Positions 1-9,417 of a stretch of 64,000 nucleotides of DNA are shown here, in pieces. The stretch's first letter is position 1; each line of letters begins with the position of its first letter. The DNA is from Paraburkholderia kururiensis (lineage in GTDB: Bacteria > Pseudomonadota > Gammaproteobacteria > Burkholderiales > Burkholderiaceae). Both the position numbers and the translations under genes were made by a program. Under the pieces are notes generated by a model that was not told where the DNA came from, ran no database searches, and saw only the letters and a program-made list of their open reading frames with translations. The stretch covers positions 5,704,001-5,768,000 of the forward strand of contig NZ_CP139965.1 of assembly GCF_034424375.1 (NCBI RefSeq), in the 5' to 3' direction.

Positions 1-1
1 C

Positions 2-751
2 ACCGGCAACCCGAACCTGCAGCCTGAGCACACGAAGAACTACAACATCGGCTTCGAGCTCTCGCCGGATGCGACCACCGACATCGGCGCCGCGTTCTAC
101 AAGGTGCACATCGACAGCGTGATCGGCACCGCCGATCCGAACGCCGTGCTCGACCAGAACGATCCGTCGAAGGTCATTCGCAATCCTGACGGTACGGTGC
201 GTTACATCGTGCAGCCGTTCGTGAACCTCGGTTCGCTCGATACCGACGGCTTCGACATGAACTTCCGCAAGGCGGTTCGCACGTCGCTGGGTACCTTCAC
301 GCTGGCCGGTGACTGGGCCTACGTGTGGCACTTCAAGCTCAACACGCCGGGTGCCCCCACGCAGGACTTCGCGGGCAACAACCTCGCGCTGCTGCAGCCG
401 TTCGGCGCAAGCAACCCGCGCTGGAAGGGCAACACGAGCCTGAGCTGGGACTACCATATGTTCACGACGACGCTCACGTGGCAGTACACGGGCCCGTACA
501 CGAACGCGGTGGCCGCGGAGTTCGGCGACGGCGGCACGCTTTCGGTGGCGTCCTACAGCCAGTTCAACCTGATGGCGACGTACCGCGGCATCAAGCACTG
601 GACGATCTACGGCGGCATCACGAACCTGTTCGACCGCAAGCCGCCTTTCGACGTGGAATGGCAAGCCGTGCCGGATATCACGGGCTACGATCAGTCGCTG
701 TACACGAACCTCGGCCGGTTCTTCCAGGTCGGCGCGACGTACCGCTTCTGA
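2..751 (+). CDS. TonB-dependent receptor, C-terminal part
   Basis: The reading frame is open from the left edge and ends at a TGA at 749-751, so only about the last 249 residues are visible. They read as the final beta-strands of an outer-membrane beta-barrel. The GNPNLQPEHTKNYNIGFEL stretch is the typical TonB-receptor strand that follows the phrase 'gNPdLkPE', there is a plasma of aromatic-rich alternating strands, a GGITNLFDRKPPF segment near the end, and a terminal ...GATYRF with the C-terminal Phe recognised by the BAM machinery. Such receptors bring siderophores, cobalamin, sugars or peptides across the outer membrane using TonB energy. The substrate cannot be read from this part. Only 80 bp separate it from a peptide-importer operon on the same strand, which suggests they share a substrate. 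Confidence 0.9.
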   Translation, partial: TGNPNLQPEHTKNYNIGFELSPDATTDIGAAFYKVHIDSVIGTADPNAVLDQNDPSKVIRNPDGTVRYIVQPFVNLGSLDTDGFDMNFRKAVRTSLGTFTLAGDWAYVWHFKLNTPGAPTQDFAGNNLALLQPFGASNPRWKGNTSLSWDYHMFTTTLTWQYTGPYTNAVAAEFGDGGTLSVASYSQFNLMATYRGIKHWTIYGGITNLFDRKPPFDVEWQAVPDITGYDQSLYTNLGRFFQVGATYRF

Positions 752-778
752 TGCTCTGACGGCCTCTGCCGATGGACA

Positions 779-818
779 CGCTGCTTCCCGCCCGGAAAGA
801 AAAAGGCGGGAAGCAGCG
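779..818 (+). other. Perfect 14-bp stem-loop between receptor gene and yejA
   Basis: CGCTGCTTCCCGCC (779-792) pairs perfectly with GGCGGGAAGCAGCG (805-818) around a purine-rich 12-nt loop. No T-run follows, so it is not a standard intrinsic terminator. It ends 13 nt before the yejA start codon. It could stabilise or process the receptor mRNA, or tune translation of yejA. Confidence 0.6.
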
Positions 819-831
819 GATCGAGTGACCC

Positions 832-2718
832 ATGACGAAACTCCAGATGTATCGCGTATTTCGCACGATGTTCCTTCGGCTAGGCGCCGTCGCATTTGGC
901 ACGATGCTCGCGGCGCACGGGCTGCCTGCCGAAGCCAAACCGTTCCTTGCCCAGTTCGGCAATCCGAAATATCCACCGGATTTCACGCACTTCGACTACG
1001 CCGACCCGAACGCGCCGTCCAAAGGCACGCTGAATTTCCAGAACTACAACGAGCTGCAAAGCTACGACTCGCTCAATCCGTTTCTCGTCACGGGCGCGGC
1101 CGCGCCGGACATCCAGAACCTGATGTTCGATACGCTGATGCAGCGCAGCTGGGACGAACTCGCCTCCGAATACCCACTCATTGCAGACGACGTCGAAGTG
1201 GCGGCGGACGGGCGCTCGGCCACGTTCCACATCAACCCCGCGGCGCGCTTTTCGAACGGCGACCCCATCACCGCAGCGGACGTGAAGTATTCGCTCGATA
1301 CGCTGAAAAGCCCGCAGGCTTCGCCGCTCTTTTCGTCGCAGTTCGCCGTGATTAAACGTGCAAGCGTGGTGGACCGCCTGACGGTACGGTTCGACTTCGC
1401 CGATGCATCGAGCGCGGCGCCGCTCATCGCGGGCGACCTGCCCATCTTCTCGCCGAAGTGGGGCATGCGCCCCGACGGCACGCGTCCCCCGTTCGATCAG
1501 ATCTCGAACGTGCCGCCCATTGCGAGCGGCGCGTATCTGATCGAGCAGCGGCGCAACGACAAGCAGATCACCTACCGCCGCAACCCGCACTATTGGGCCG
1601 CGAATCTGCCTACGCGGCGCGGCATGTTCCGCTTCGAGCGCATCAATTTCCGGCTCTATCTCGACCAGTACACCAAGCTCGAAGCGTTCAAGGCCGGCAA
1701 CGACGACACGGACGTCGAGTACAGCGCCACGCAATGGGCGCGCAAATACGTCGGCAAGAACTTCAACTCGGGCCTGCTGGCGAAGGGACTCTTCCCCGAT
1801 GGGCCCCCGCAGATGCAGGGCTTCCTCATCAACACGCGCAAGCCGCAGTTCCAGGACGTGCGCGTGCGCGAGGCGCTCGCGCTCGCGTTCGACTACGACT
1901 GGATGAACCGCTTGATGTTCTACGGCCAGTACGTGCGCACGAACAGCTACTTCGAAGACACGCCGTTCGGCGCCACGGGCATGCCGGGACCGAAGGAACT
2001 CGCGCTGCTCGAGCCCTTCCGCAAGGACCTGCCGCCGGCTGTGTTCGGCCCGATGGTGCGTCAGCCCAGCACGTTGCCGCCGGGTTCGCTGCGCGCCAAC
2101 CTGCGCCGCGCGCGTGAACTGCTGGCCGAAGCCGGCTGGCACTACAAGGACGGCGCCCTGCGCGATGCGAACGGCACGCCCATGACCATCGAGATCATCG
2201 ACGACCAGCCCGGTATGGACCGCCTCATTATTCCGTACACCCAGGCGTTGCAGACACTCGGCATCAACGCGTATCTGCACGAAATCGACGCGGCGCTCTA
2301 TCAACGCCGGCTCGACAACTTCCAGTACGACATGACCACGTTCATCTATCCGCCGGTCACGATTCCGGGCGTCGAGCTGCTGCGCCGTTTCGGCAGCAAG
2401 GCCGCAGGCGAGGTCGGATCGGAGAACTATCCCGGCATCCGTTCGCCCGCCGTCGATGCGCTTGTGCACGCGGCGGTGAGCGCCACGACGCTCGACGATC
2501 TGGAAACGGCCACGCGCGCGCTGGACCGCGTGCTCATCAACGAGTACTACCTCGTGCCCCAGTACTACATGCCGAACGCGCGCATCGGCTACAAGACGAC
2601 GCTGGGCTTTCCCGCCGTGTTGCCGAAGTCCTACCAGTACGAGGACTGGGTGATCGACTACTGGTACTGCAAGCCGCAAGGTGCGGCACAACCCGGCACC
2701 ACGGCCGCAGCGCATTGA
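832..2718 (+). CDS. yejA: Extracellular solute-binding protein, family 5 (YejA-like oligopeptide binding)
   Basis: This 628-residue protein has an N-terminal signal peptide (basic start, hydrophobic LRLGAVAFGTMLAAHG, probable cleavage after AEA near residue 34). The body is a family-5 periplasmic binding protein, the fold of OppA/DppA/YejA. The YejA group is indicated by the early FAQFGNPKYPPDF-like and DYADPNAPSKGTLNF segments and by the two YejBE-type permeases and YejF-type ATPase that follow. In enterobacteria YejA delivers microcin C and other peptides to YejBEF. A later ATG at 868 would still leave a signal peptide, but 832 is kept because it gives the usual basic N-terminus; no strong ribosome-binding site decides between them. 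The stop lies 8 bp before the next ATG. Confidence 0.88.
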   Translation: MTKLQMYRVFRTMFLRLGAVAFGTMLAAHGLPAEAKPFLAQFGNPKYPPDFTHFDYADPNAPSKGTLNFQNYNELQSYDSLNPFLVTGAAAPDIQNLMFDTLMQRSWDELASEYPLIADDVEVAADGRSATFHINPAARFSNGDPITAADVKYSLDTLKSPQASPLFSSQFAVIKRASVVDRLTVRFDFADASSAAPLIAGDLPIFSPKWGMRPDGTRPPFDQISNVPPIASGAYLIEQRRNDKQITYRRNPHYWAANLPTRRGMFRFERINFRLYLDQYTKLEAFKAGNDDTDVEYSATQWARKYVGKNFNSGLLAKGLFPDGPPQMQGFLINTRKPQFQDVRVREALALAFDYDWMNRLMFYGQYVRTNSYFEDTPFGATGMPGPKELALLEPFRKDLPPAVFGPMVRQPSTLPPGSLRANLRRARELLAEAGWHYKDGALRDANGTPMTIEIIDDQPGMDRLIIPYTQALQTLGINAYLHEIDAALYQRRLDNFQYDMTTFIYPPVTIPGVELLRRFGSKAAGEVGSENYPGIRSPAVDALVHAAVSATTLDDLETATRALDRVLINEYYLVPQYYMPNARIGYKTTLGFPAVLPKSYQYEDWVIDYWYCKPQGAAQPGTTAAAH

Positions 2719-2726
2719 GGACCACC

Positions 2727-3776
2727 ATGCTCGCTTACATCATCCGACGTCTGTTGCTCATGGTGCCCACGTTGATCGGCGTCGTGACGCTGACGTTCGT
2801 CGTGACGCAATTCGTGCCGGGCGGCCCTGTCGAGCAGGTCGTGAACCAGTTGCGCCACGGCGCGCATCACGGCGAGGGCGGCAGCGGGGGCGGCGGCTAT
2901 CACGGCAGCCAGGGCGTGAGCCCCGAACAGATCGAACAGATCCGCAAGCAGTTCGGCTTCGACAAGCCGCCGCTCACGCGCTACCTCATGATGCTGAAGA
3001 GCTACGCGACGTTCGACCTCGGGCAGTCGTACTTCCAGCATCAGAGCGTGTGGAGTGTGATTCGCTCGAAGCTGCCCGTCTCCATCACGCTCGGCTTGTG
3101 GACCGTGATTCTGACCTACGCCGTGTCGGTGCCGCTCGGCATCGCGAAGGCCGTGCGCAACGGGTCGCGCTTCGACACCGTGACGAGTGTGCTGGTGCTG
3201 GTGGGCTATGCGATTCCGGGTTTCGTGCTCGGCGTGCTGCTGCTCATGCTGTTCGGCGGCGGCACGTTCTGGCAACTCTTTCCGATGCGCGGCATTACTT
3301 CGGATAACTTCGAAAGCCTCTCCGCGTTCGGCCAGGTGCTCGACTATCTCTGGCACATCGTGTTGCCCGTCACCGCGGCCGTGGTGGGCAACTTCGCGAT
3401 CGTCACCATCCTCACGAAGAACACGTTTCTCGAAGAGATCGGGCGCCAGTACGTGTTGACGGCGCGCGCGAAGGGCGCGCCCGAGCGCGACGTGCTGTGG
3501 AAGCACGTGCTGCGCAACGCCGCCATTCCGCTCCTCACGGGTTTGCCCGCGGCCTTCGTGGGCGCCTTCCTGAACGGCAACCTGCTGATCGAGACGCTCT
3601 TTTCGCTCGACGGCATGGGCCAGCTTTCGTACGACTCCGTGATTCGCCGCGACTACCCGGTGGTGCTGGGCTCGCTTTTTCTGTTCACGCTGATCGGCCT
3701 CATCACCAAACTCATTGCTGACGTCTGCTATGTCATCGTCGACCCCCGCATCCAGTTCGAACGGATGGACCGCTGA
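2727..3776 (+). CDS. yejB: Oligopeptide ABC transporter permease (YejB-like)
   Basis: This inner-membrane permease of the DppB/OppB family has about 349 residues and six expected membrane spans. The first is the conserved LAYIIRRLLLMVPTLIGVV start, and the EAA loop is in the segment ARAKGAPERDVLWKHVLRNA. The His/Gly-rich insert after residue 40 (GAHHGEGGSGGGGYHG) is a feature of YejB proteins and is longer than in DppB. The ATG at 2727 is chosen because GAGG stands 6 bases upstream and the protein then begins with the family N-terminus. It forms the translocation channel with the next gene product for the substrate delivered by YejA. Confidence 0.88.
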   Translation: MLAYIIRRLLLMVPTLIGVVTLTFVVTQFVPGGPVEQVVNQLRHGAHHGEGGSGGGGYHGSQGVSPEQIEQIRKQFGFDKPPLTRYLMMLKSYATFDLGQSYFQHQSVWSVIRSKLPVSITLGLWTVILTYAVSVPLGIAKAVRNGSRFDTVTSVLVLVGYAIPGFVLGVLLLMLFGGGTFWQLFPMRGITSDNFESLSAFGQVLDYLWHIVLPVTAAVVGNFAIVTILTKNTFLEEIGRQYVLTARAKGAPERDVLWKHVLRNAAIPLLTGLPAAFVGAFLNGNLLIETLFSLDGMGQLSYDSVIRRDYPVVLGSLFLFTLIGLITKLIADVCYVIVDPRIQFERMDR

Positions 3777-3822
3777 GACGGACGCGGCCTTGCCGGCCGC
3801 GTCGCTTTCGCCGCCCCCCCAC

Positions 3823-4872
3823 ATGCCGCAATCGCCGTCGCCGTGGCGGCGCACGTGGCTGCGCTTTCGCAGCCAACGGCTCGGCTACTGGAGCCTCGTG
3901 ATCTTCGTCACGCTGTTCGCCATCAGCCTTGTCGGCGAGCTGATCGCCAACGACCGGCCGCTCGTGGTGCGCTACGAAGGGCACTACTACTTTCCGATCG
4001 TGAAGGACTACCCGGAAACGCAGTTCGGCGGCGACTTCCCTGCGAAGGCCAATTACCTCGACCCGTACATCCGCTCGCGCATCACGTCGAACGGCAACTT
4101 CGCGATCTATCCGCCCAACCATAACCACTACGACACCATCGACTACTTCGCGGTGCGCCCGTTTCCCGCGCCGCCGTCGTCGTCGAACTGGCTCGGCACC
4201 GACCAGTTCGGCCGCGACGTGCTCTCGCGCCTGCTGTACGGCTTTCGCGTCTCGGTGCTGATGGCGCTCGCGCTCACCGCGTCCGGCGTGTTCTTCGGCG
4301 TGCTGACGGGCGCGTTACAGGGCTTCTACGGCGGCCGCACGGATCTGATCGGCCAGCGTCTGATCGAGATCTGGAGTTCCATGCCCGATCTCTATCTGCT
4401 CATCATCTTCGCTTCCATCTTCCAGCCCACGCTGTGGCTGCTGTTCGTGTTGCTCTCGCTGTTCGGCTGGCTCGTGCTCTCCGACTACGTGCGCGCCGAA
4501 TTCCTGCGCAACCGTTCGCTCGACTACGTGAAGGCCGCGCGCACCATGGGCCTGTCCAATCGCGAGATCATCTGGCGTCACATCCTGCCCAACAGCCTCA
4601 CGCCGGTCATCACGTTCCTGCCGTTTCGCATGAGCGCCGCCATTCTCTCGCTCACGAGCCTCGATTTTCTGGGCCTCGGCGTGCCGCCGCCCACGCCGAG
4701 CCTGGGCGAGCTGTTGCAGGAGGGCAAGAACAATCTCGACGCGTGGTGGATTTCCATTTCGGCCTTTGCCGCACTCGTCGTGACGCTGCTGCTGCTCACC
4801 TTCATGGGCGACGCGCTGCGCAACGCGCTCGACACCCGCTCGCGCGGCTCGGCATTCGGAGGCGCAAAGTGA
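3823..4872 (+). CDS. yejE: Oligopeptide ABC transporter permease (YejE-like)
   Basis: This is the second permease of the importer (DppC/OppC family). After a Pro/Ser-rich N-terminus it has the motif WLRFRSQRLGYWSL, a large periplasmic region (residues about 45-125) typical of YejE, then NWLGTDQFGRDVLSRLLYG and an EAA loop (ARTMGLSNREIIWRHILPN). The frame is open upstream and overlaps the end of yejB. Starts at 3730 (ATG) or 3790 (TTG) would add up to 31 residues of low-complexity sequence, so the true start is uncertain and 3823 is a working choice. Its stop TGA shares an A with the ATG of yejF, which implies translational coupling. Confidence 0.85.
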   Translation: MPQSPSPWRRTWLRFRSQRLGYWSLVIFVTLFAISLVGELIANDRPLVVRYEGHYYFPIVKDYPETQFGGDFPAKANYLDPYIRSRITSNGNFAIYPPNHNHYDTIDYFAVRPFPAPPSSSNWLGTDQFGRDVLSRLLYGFRVSVLMALALTASGVFFGVLTGALQGFYGGRTDLIGQRLIEIWSSMPDLYLLIIFASIFQPTLWLLFVLLSLFGWLVLSDYVRAEFLRNRSLDYVKAARTMGLSNREIIWRHILPNSLTPVITFLPFRMSAAILSLTSLDFLGLGVPPPTPSLGELLQEGKNNLDAWWISISAFAALVVTLLLLTFMGDALRNALDTRSRGSAFGGAK

Positions 4873-6518
4873 TGCTGATGCCTACCTCGCCGCGCCAGCT
4901 GCTCGAAATCGAAAACCTCTCCGTCGCATTCGGCGACCGCACTGTCGTGCGCGACCTCAACCTCTGCGTGGCACGCGGCGAACGCGTGGCGCTCGTGGGC
5001 GAGTCGGGGTCCGGTAAGAGTGTGACGGCGCTCTCCATCCTGCGGCTCGTGCAGCATGCGATGTACACGGGCCGCATCCTGCTCGACGGCGAAGACCTGC
5101 TGCGCAAGACCGAACAGCAGATGCGCGGCCTTCGCGGCGCCGACGTCGCGATGGTCTTTCAGGAGCCCATGACGGCGCTCAATCCGCTCTTCACCATCGG
5201 CAAGCAGATTGCCGAGAGCTTGCGGCTGCACGAAGGCCTGCGCCCGAATGCGGCGCGCGCGCGCGGCATCGAGCTGCTCAGGCGCACAGGTATTCCGGAG
5301 CCCGAACGACGCATCGACAGCTTTCCGCATCAGCTTTCCGGTGGCCAGCGTCAGCGCGCGATGATCGCGATGGCGCTCGCGTGCCGTCCGCGTCTGTTGC
5401 TCGCCGACGAGCCCACCACGGCGCTCGACGTCACCGTGCGCCAGCAGATCGTCGATCTGTTGATCGGGCTTCAGGAACAGGAAGCGGCCGAACGCGGCAT
5501 GGCCGTGCTGCTCATCACGCACGACCTCAATCTCGTGCGCCGTTTCGCGCAGCGCGTGGCCGTGATGGAGAAGGGCGTGCTGGTCGAAATCAATACGACC
5601 GAAGCGCTGTTCGCCAACCCGCAGCATCCCTACACGAAGCGGTTGCTCGACAGCGAGCCGCGCCGGCAGGTGGGCGCCGTGCCTTCGGATGCCGCGACCG
5701 TGCTCGACGTGAAGCAACTCGCTGTGGATTACCGCACGCACGCGAAGGGCTGGCGTTCGCTCTTCGGCAGTGCGTCGTTTCGCGCGCTGCACGAAGTGGA
5801 TCTGACCCTGCGCCGGGGCGAGACGCTCGGCGTGGTGGGCGAATCGGGGTCCGGTAAATCGACGCTCGCGTCCACGGTGCTTGGTTTGCAGCGCGCGGCC
5901 TCGGGTCAGATTCTGATCGACGGTAAGCCGTGGTCGAGCTTGCGCACGCCGCAGGCGCGCCGCGCACTGTCCGCGCAGATGCAGGTGGTGTTTCAGGACC
6001 CGTTCGGCTCGCTGTCGCCGCGCATGACGGTCGAGCAGATCGTGGGCGAGGGCTTGCGTGTGCATCGTCGCGAAATCGCTCCGCAAGAGCGGCGTGCCCG
6101 CGTGAGCGCACTGCTCGAAGAAGTGGGGCTGCCGGCGGACGCGCTGCTGCGCTATCCGCACGAATTCTCGGGCGGCCAGCGGCAACGCATCGCGATTGCG
6201 CGCGCCCTTGCCGTCGAGCCCGAATTGCTGGTGCTCGACGAGCCCACCAGTGCGCTCGACGTGTCGGTCCAGCAGCAGGTATTGAATCTGCTCACGCGGC
6301 TGCAAAAGAAGTACGGGCTCAGCTATCTCTTCATCACGCACGACCTCGCGGTCATGCGCGCCATGGCGCATCGCGTCATCGTGATGAAGGCTGGACGAAT
6401 CGTAGAAGCGGGCGATACGCTTGAGGTCCTGCGCGCTCCCGCGCATCCCTACACCCGGTCGCTGCTTGCCGCTTCCATGCAGGCGCCGCAGGCCGACACC
6501 CGCGAGGAACTGGCATGA
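4872..6518 (+). CDS. yejF: Peptide ABC transporter, two-domain ATPase (YejF-like)
   Basis: This 548-residue protein has two complete nucleotide-binding domains in tandem, as in E. coli YejF. The first has a Walker A GESGSGKS near residue 43, signature LSGGQRQR near 155 and Walker B LLLADEPT near 175. The second repeats these near 323, 431 and 452. Each half ends in an oligopeptide/dipeptide transporter C-terminal segment (HPYTKRLL, HPYTRSLL). It powers the YejB-YejE channel from the cytoplasm. The ATG at 4872 overlaps the previous stop, and its own TGA (6516-6518) overlaps the ATG of the next gene, so the protease-like pair downstream is part of the same transcript. Confidence 0.9.
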   Translation: MLMPTSPRQLLEIENLSVAFGDRTVVRDLNLCVARGERVALVGESGSGKSVTALSILRLVQHAMYTGRILLDGEDLLRKTEQQMRGLRGADVAMVFQEPMTALNPLFTIGKQIAESLRLHEGLRPNAARARGIELLRRTGIPEPERRIDSFPHQLSGGQRQRAMIAMALACRPRLLLADEPTTALDVTVRQQIVDLLIGLQEQEAAERGMAVLLITHDLNLVRRFAQRVAVMEKGVLVEINTTEALFANPQHPYTKRLLDSEPRRQVGAVPSDAATVLDVKQLAVDYRTHAKGWRSLFGSASFRALHEVDLTLRRGETLGVVGESGSGKSTLASTVLGLQRAASGQILIDGKPWSSLRTPQARRALSAQMQVVFQDPFGSLSPRMTVEQIVGEGLRVHRREIAPQERRARVSALLEEVGLPADALLRYPHEFSGGQRQRIAIARALAVEPELLVLDEPTSALDVSVQQQVLNLLTRLQKKYGLSYLFITHDLAVMRAMAHRVIVMKAGRIVEAGDTLEVLRAPAHPYTRSLLAASMQAPQADTREELA

Positions 6519-7951
6519 CCGACGAAAGCTGGACGCACGCGGCGAAGTCGCTTTCGAGCGAAGCGGACTTCTGGTCGCTGCGCGTCGTGGACGAGCGCAC
6601 GGAAACCCACGCGGTGCGCAACGACATCGTGCAACCGCTGCGCATGGCGCGCGACCGCGGCGCGATGCTCACGGCATGGTCCGGTGCGGGCGCGGGCTAC
6701 GCGGCCACGGCAGACCTTTCGGCGGCCGGCTTGCAGGCCGCGCTCGATAGCGCTCTTGCCCGCGCACGCGCGGCCGAGGCGTTCGCGCTCGTTGATCAGC
6801 GCAGCGTGCCGCGGCCTTCGGCAAGCGGCAGCTACGCGTCGCCGAACGTTCAGGCCCCGTTGCCGGGCCGTCGCGAATGGATCGAGCGGCTGGCGCGCGA
6901 ATGCGCGGCGGCGCAGATCGACAGCCGCATCGTGGAGCGCACCGCGAGCGTCGAGATCACGCAGACCGAGCAGGTCTATCTGACGAGCGACGGTGTGCGC
7001 ATCGAACAGCGCTTTCGTTTCGTCTTGCCGCATTTGAGCGTGGCGGCGCACGCGAACGGCGACACGCAGATGCGTTCGCTGGGCGGCCATCACAGCGGGC
7101 TCGCGCAGGGCGGCGTGGAAGTGCTCGCGCGGCGCGGCTTCGACGGTGCGGGCGTGCGCGTGGCCGACGAAGCGCTGCAACTGCTCGCCGCGCCGAACTG
7201 CCCGTCGGGCGTGCGCGATCTGCTGCTCATGCCCGACCAGATGATGTTGCAGATTCACGAGTCGATCGGGCATCCGCTCGAACTGGACCGCATTCTGGGC
7301 GACGAGCGCAACTTCGCGGGCTGGAGCTTCGTGAAGCCCGACATGTTCGGCACCTATCAATACGGCTCGGAACTGCTCAACGTCACGTTCGACCCGCAGC
7401 CGCCCGAAGAGGCCGCGTCCTACGCATTCGACGACGACGGCAGCGAGGCGAGCCGCCAGTATCTGATCCGCAACGGCGTGCTCGAACGGCCGCTGGGCGG
7501 CGCGCTTTCGCAGCAGCGCGCGCATCTGCCGGGCGTGGCGAATTCGCGTGCGTCGAGCTGGAACCGCCCGCCCATCGACCGCATGGCGAACCTCAACATC
7601 GAGCCCGGCACGAGTTCGCTCGCGGAGATGATTGCGGGCATCGAGCACGGCATTCTGATGTCGTCGAACACGTCGTGGTCCATCGACGATCATCGCAACA
7701 AGTTCCAGTTCGGCTGCGAGTTCGGACAGCTGATCGAAAACGGCCGGCTCACGCAGGTCGTGAAGCAACCCAACTACCGCGGCATTTCCGCGAGCTTCTG
7801 GCGCAGCCTCGCGGCCGTGGGCGACGAATCGACGTGGGAGGTCTACGGCACGCCGTATTGCGGCAAGGGCGAGCCGGCGCAGATCATCCGCGTGGGGCAC
7901 GCGTCGCCCGCGTGCGTGTTCCGCAACGTCGACGTGTTCGGAGGCGCCTGA
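6515..7951 (+). CDS. TldD-like metalloprotease subunit
   Basis: This 478-residue protein belongs to the TldD/PmbA (U62) family. The zinc motif HESIGH is present with H248, E249 and H253, followed by the acidic segment PLELDRILGDERNFAG. In characterised TldD/TldE the TldD subunit carries this HExxxH site and cleaves unfolded or modified peptides (microcin B17 precursor, CcdA, processed microcin C) inside a heterodimer. The sequence differs from canonical TldD (which has HEAVGH followed by glycine-rich sequence), so it is a paralogue, and the housekeeping copy is probably elsewhere in the genome. Both ends overlap their neighbours by ATGA-type junctions, tying it to the Yej importer and the TldE-like partner. 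Confidence 0.85.
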   Translation: MTDESWTHAAKSLSSEADFWSLRVVDERTETHAVRNDIVQPLRMARDRGAMLTAWSGAGAGYAATADLSAAGLQAALDSALARARAAEAFALVDQRSVPRPSASGSYASPNVQAPLPGRREWIERLARECAAAQIDSRIVERTASVEITQTEQVYLTSDGVRIEQRFRFVLPHLSVAAHANGDTQMRSLGGHHSGLAQGGVEVLARRGFDGAGVRVADEALQLLAAPNCPSGVRDLLLMPDQMMLQIHESIGHPLELDRILGDERNFAGWSFVKPDMFGTYQYGSELLNVTFDPQPPEEAASYAFDDDGSEASRQYLIRNGVLERPLGGALSQQRAHLPGVANSRASSWNRPPIDRMANLNIEPGTSSLAEMIAGIEHGILMSSNTSWSIDDHRNKFQFGCEFGQLIENGRLTQVVKQPNYRGISASFWRSLAAVGDESTWEVYGTPYCGKGEPAQIIRVGHASPACVFRNVDVFGGA

Positions 7952-9312
7952 TGGCCGAGACCTATTTCTCCAGCGACGTCGCGGCGCTCGGCTGGCAGCG
8001 CCACTTCGCGCTGCTGGCCGACGAGATCGGCCGCATGCGCCGCACCGGCGAAACCACGCTCGTGTGGTTCTCGGGCGAGCATTCGGAGTTCATCCGCTTC
8101 AACGCGGGCAAGGTGCGGCAGATCGGCAACGTATCGCAGGGCACGCTGACGCTGCGGCTGATTGACGGCATGCGCCAGGCCTATGCGAGTTTTACGGCGA
8201 GCGGCGACGCCGCCACGGATTTGCGCGAAGCGGCGGCCACCGTCGCGATGCTGCGCGAGAGCCTGCGCGATGCATCCGACGACCCGCACGTGCTCTTCGA
8301 CACCACGCCGTGGACCCAGGAGACGAAGCGCACGGGCGCGCTGCCCGAGCCGCAGACGCTCGTGCGGCTCGTCGAGCAAAGCGCGCGGCATCTCGACTTC
8401 GTGGGCTTCTACGCGGGCGGCACGGTGGCGCGCGGCTTCGCGTCGTCGGCGGGCAGCCGCGGCTGGTACGAAGTGGAGAACTTCGATTTCAGCTGGTCGC
8501 TGTATGGCCCGGGCGGGCGCGCGATCAAGACCGTCTACTCGGGCGAGTCGTGGGACGACGCCGTGTTCGCCCGCAAGATGGAAGAGGCGGCGCAACGGTT
8601 GCCCGTGCTCGGCGAGGCGCCGCGCGTGCTCGCGCCGGGCCGCTATCGCGCCTACCTCGCGCCCGCGGCATTGCGCGAACTGCTGGGCACCACCGGTTGG
8701 AACGGCTTTTCGGCGCGTCAGCAGCAGACGGCGCAAAGCGCGCTGTATCGCCTGCATCGCGGCGAGGTCGCGTTCGATGCGCGCGTCACGATGACCGAAG
8801 ACCTGAGCCTCGGCATCACGCCTGCCTTCAACGCGGACGGCTACTTGCGCGAGAGCGTGCCGCTCGTCACCGAGGGCCGCAGCGCGGGACAGTTGACCAA
8901 CGCGCGCAGCGCCCGCGAATACGGGCTCGTGCCGAACGGCGCGCACGAAGGCGAGGTGCCCACCTCGCTTTCCATGCAAGGCGGCGACCTCGCGGCCGCA
9001 GACGTACTGAAGGCGCTCGATACCGGCCTCTACATCGGCAACCTCTGGTACGTGAATTTCTCCGACCGCCTGAACGGCCGGCTCACCGGCATGACGCGCT
9101 TCGCGACGTTCTGGGTGGAAGGCGGGCGCATCGTGGCGCCAGTCGATGCGATGCGCTTCGACGACAGCCTGTACCGGCTGCTGGGCAGCGAACTGGAGCG
9201 GCTCGACGCCGAGCCGCAACTGCTGCTCTCGGACCACACCTACGGCGAGCGCGAGACGGGCGGCATGAAGCTGCCGGGCGTGCTGGCGAAGTCGTTCGAG
9301 CTGACGCTTTGA
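7951..9312 (+). CDS. TldE/PmbA-like partner subunit
   Basis: This 453-residue protein of the TldD/PmbA family starts at an ATG that overlaps the stop of the TldD-like gene. I find no HExxxH motif, which matches the role of TldE: the non-zinc subunit that completes the substrate tunnel of the heterodimer. Recognisable family segments include the N-terminal beta-rich domain with FIRFNAGKVRQIGNVSQGTL and the C-terminal GNLWYVNFSDRLNGRLTGMTR, followed by FWVEGGRIVAPV. Co-translation with the TldD-like gene indicates an obligate pair. A 105-bp gap follows before the acetyltransferase genes, so a separate downstream promoter is possible. Confidence 0.83.
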   Translation: MAETYFSSDVAALGWQRHFALLADEIGRMRRTGETTLVWFSGEHSEFIRFNAGKVRQIGNVSQGTLTLRLIDGMRQAYASFTASGDAATDLREAAATVAMLRESLRDASDDPHVLFDTTPWTQETKRTGALPEPQTLVRLVEQSARHLDFVGFYAGGTVARGFASSAGSRGWYEVENFDFSWSLYGPGGRAIKTVYSGESWDDAVFARKMEEAAQRLPVLGEAPRVLAPGRYRAYLAPAALRELLGTTGWNGFSARQQQTAQSALYRLHRGEVAFDARVTMTEDLSLGITPAFNADGYLRESVPLVTEGRSAGQLTNARSAREYGLVPNGAHEGEVPTSLSMQGGDLAAADVLKALDTGLYIGNLWYVNFSDRLNGRLTGMTRFATFWVEGGRIVAPVDAMRFDDSLYRLLGSELERLDAEPQLLLSDHTYGERETGGMKLPGVLAKSFELTL

Positions 9313-9417
9313 ATGGGAGACAGATCGCACGTTGCCTCGGGCACGCGAACGCCGGAACGCGGCACGTATGAAAACACGACGGAGACGACAGGTGCACACA
9401 ACACGTGAGCCGCGCAC

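Noticed and set aside
880..2715. Long leftward open frame opposite yejA (and similar ones opposite yejF and the RND gene)
   Set aside because: They are Arg/His-rich mirror frames of well-supported genes and lack start signals.
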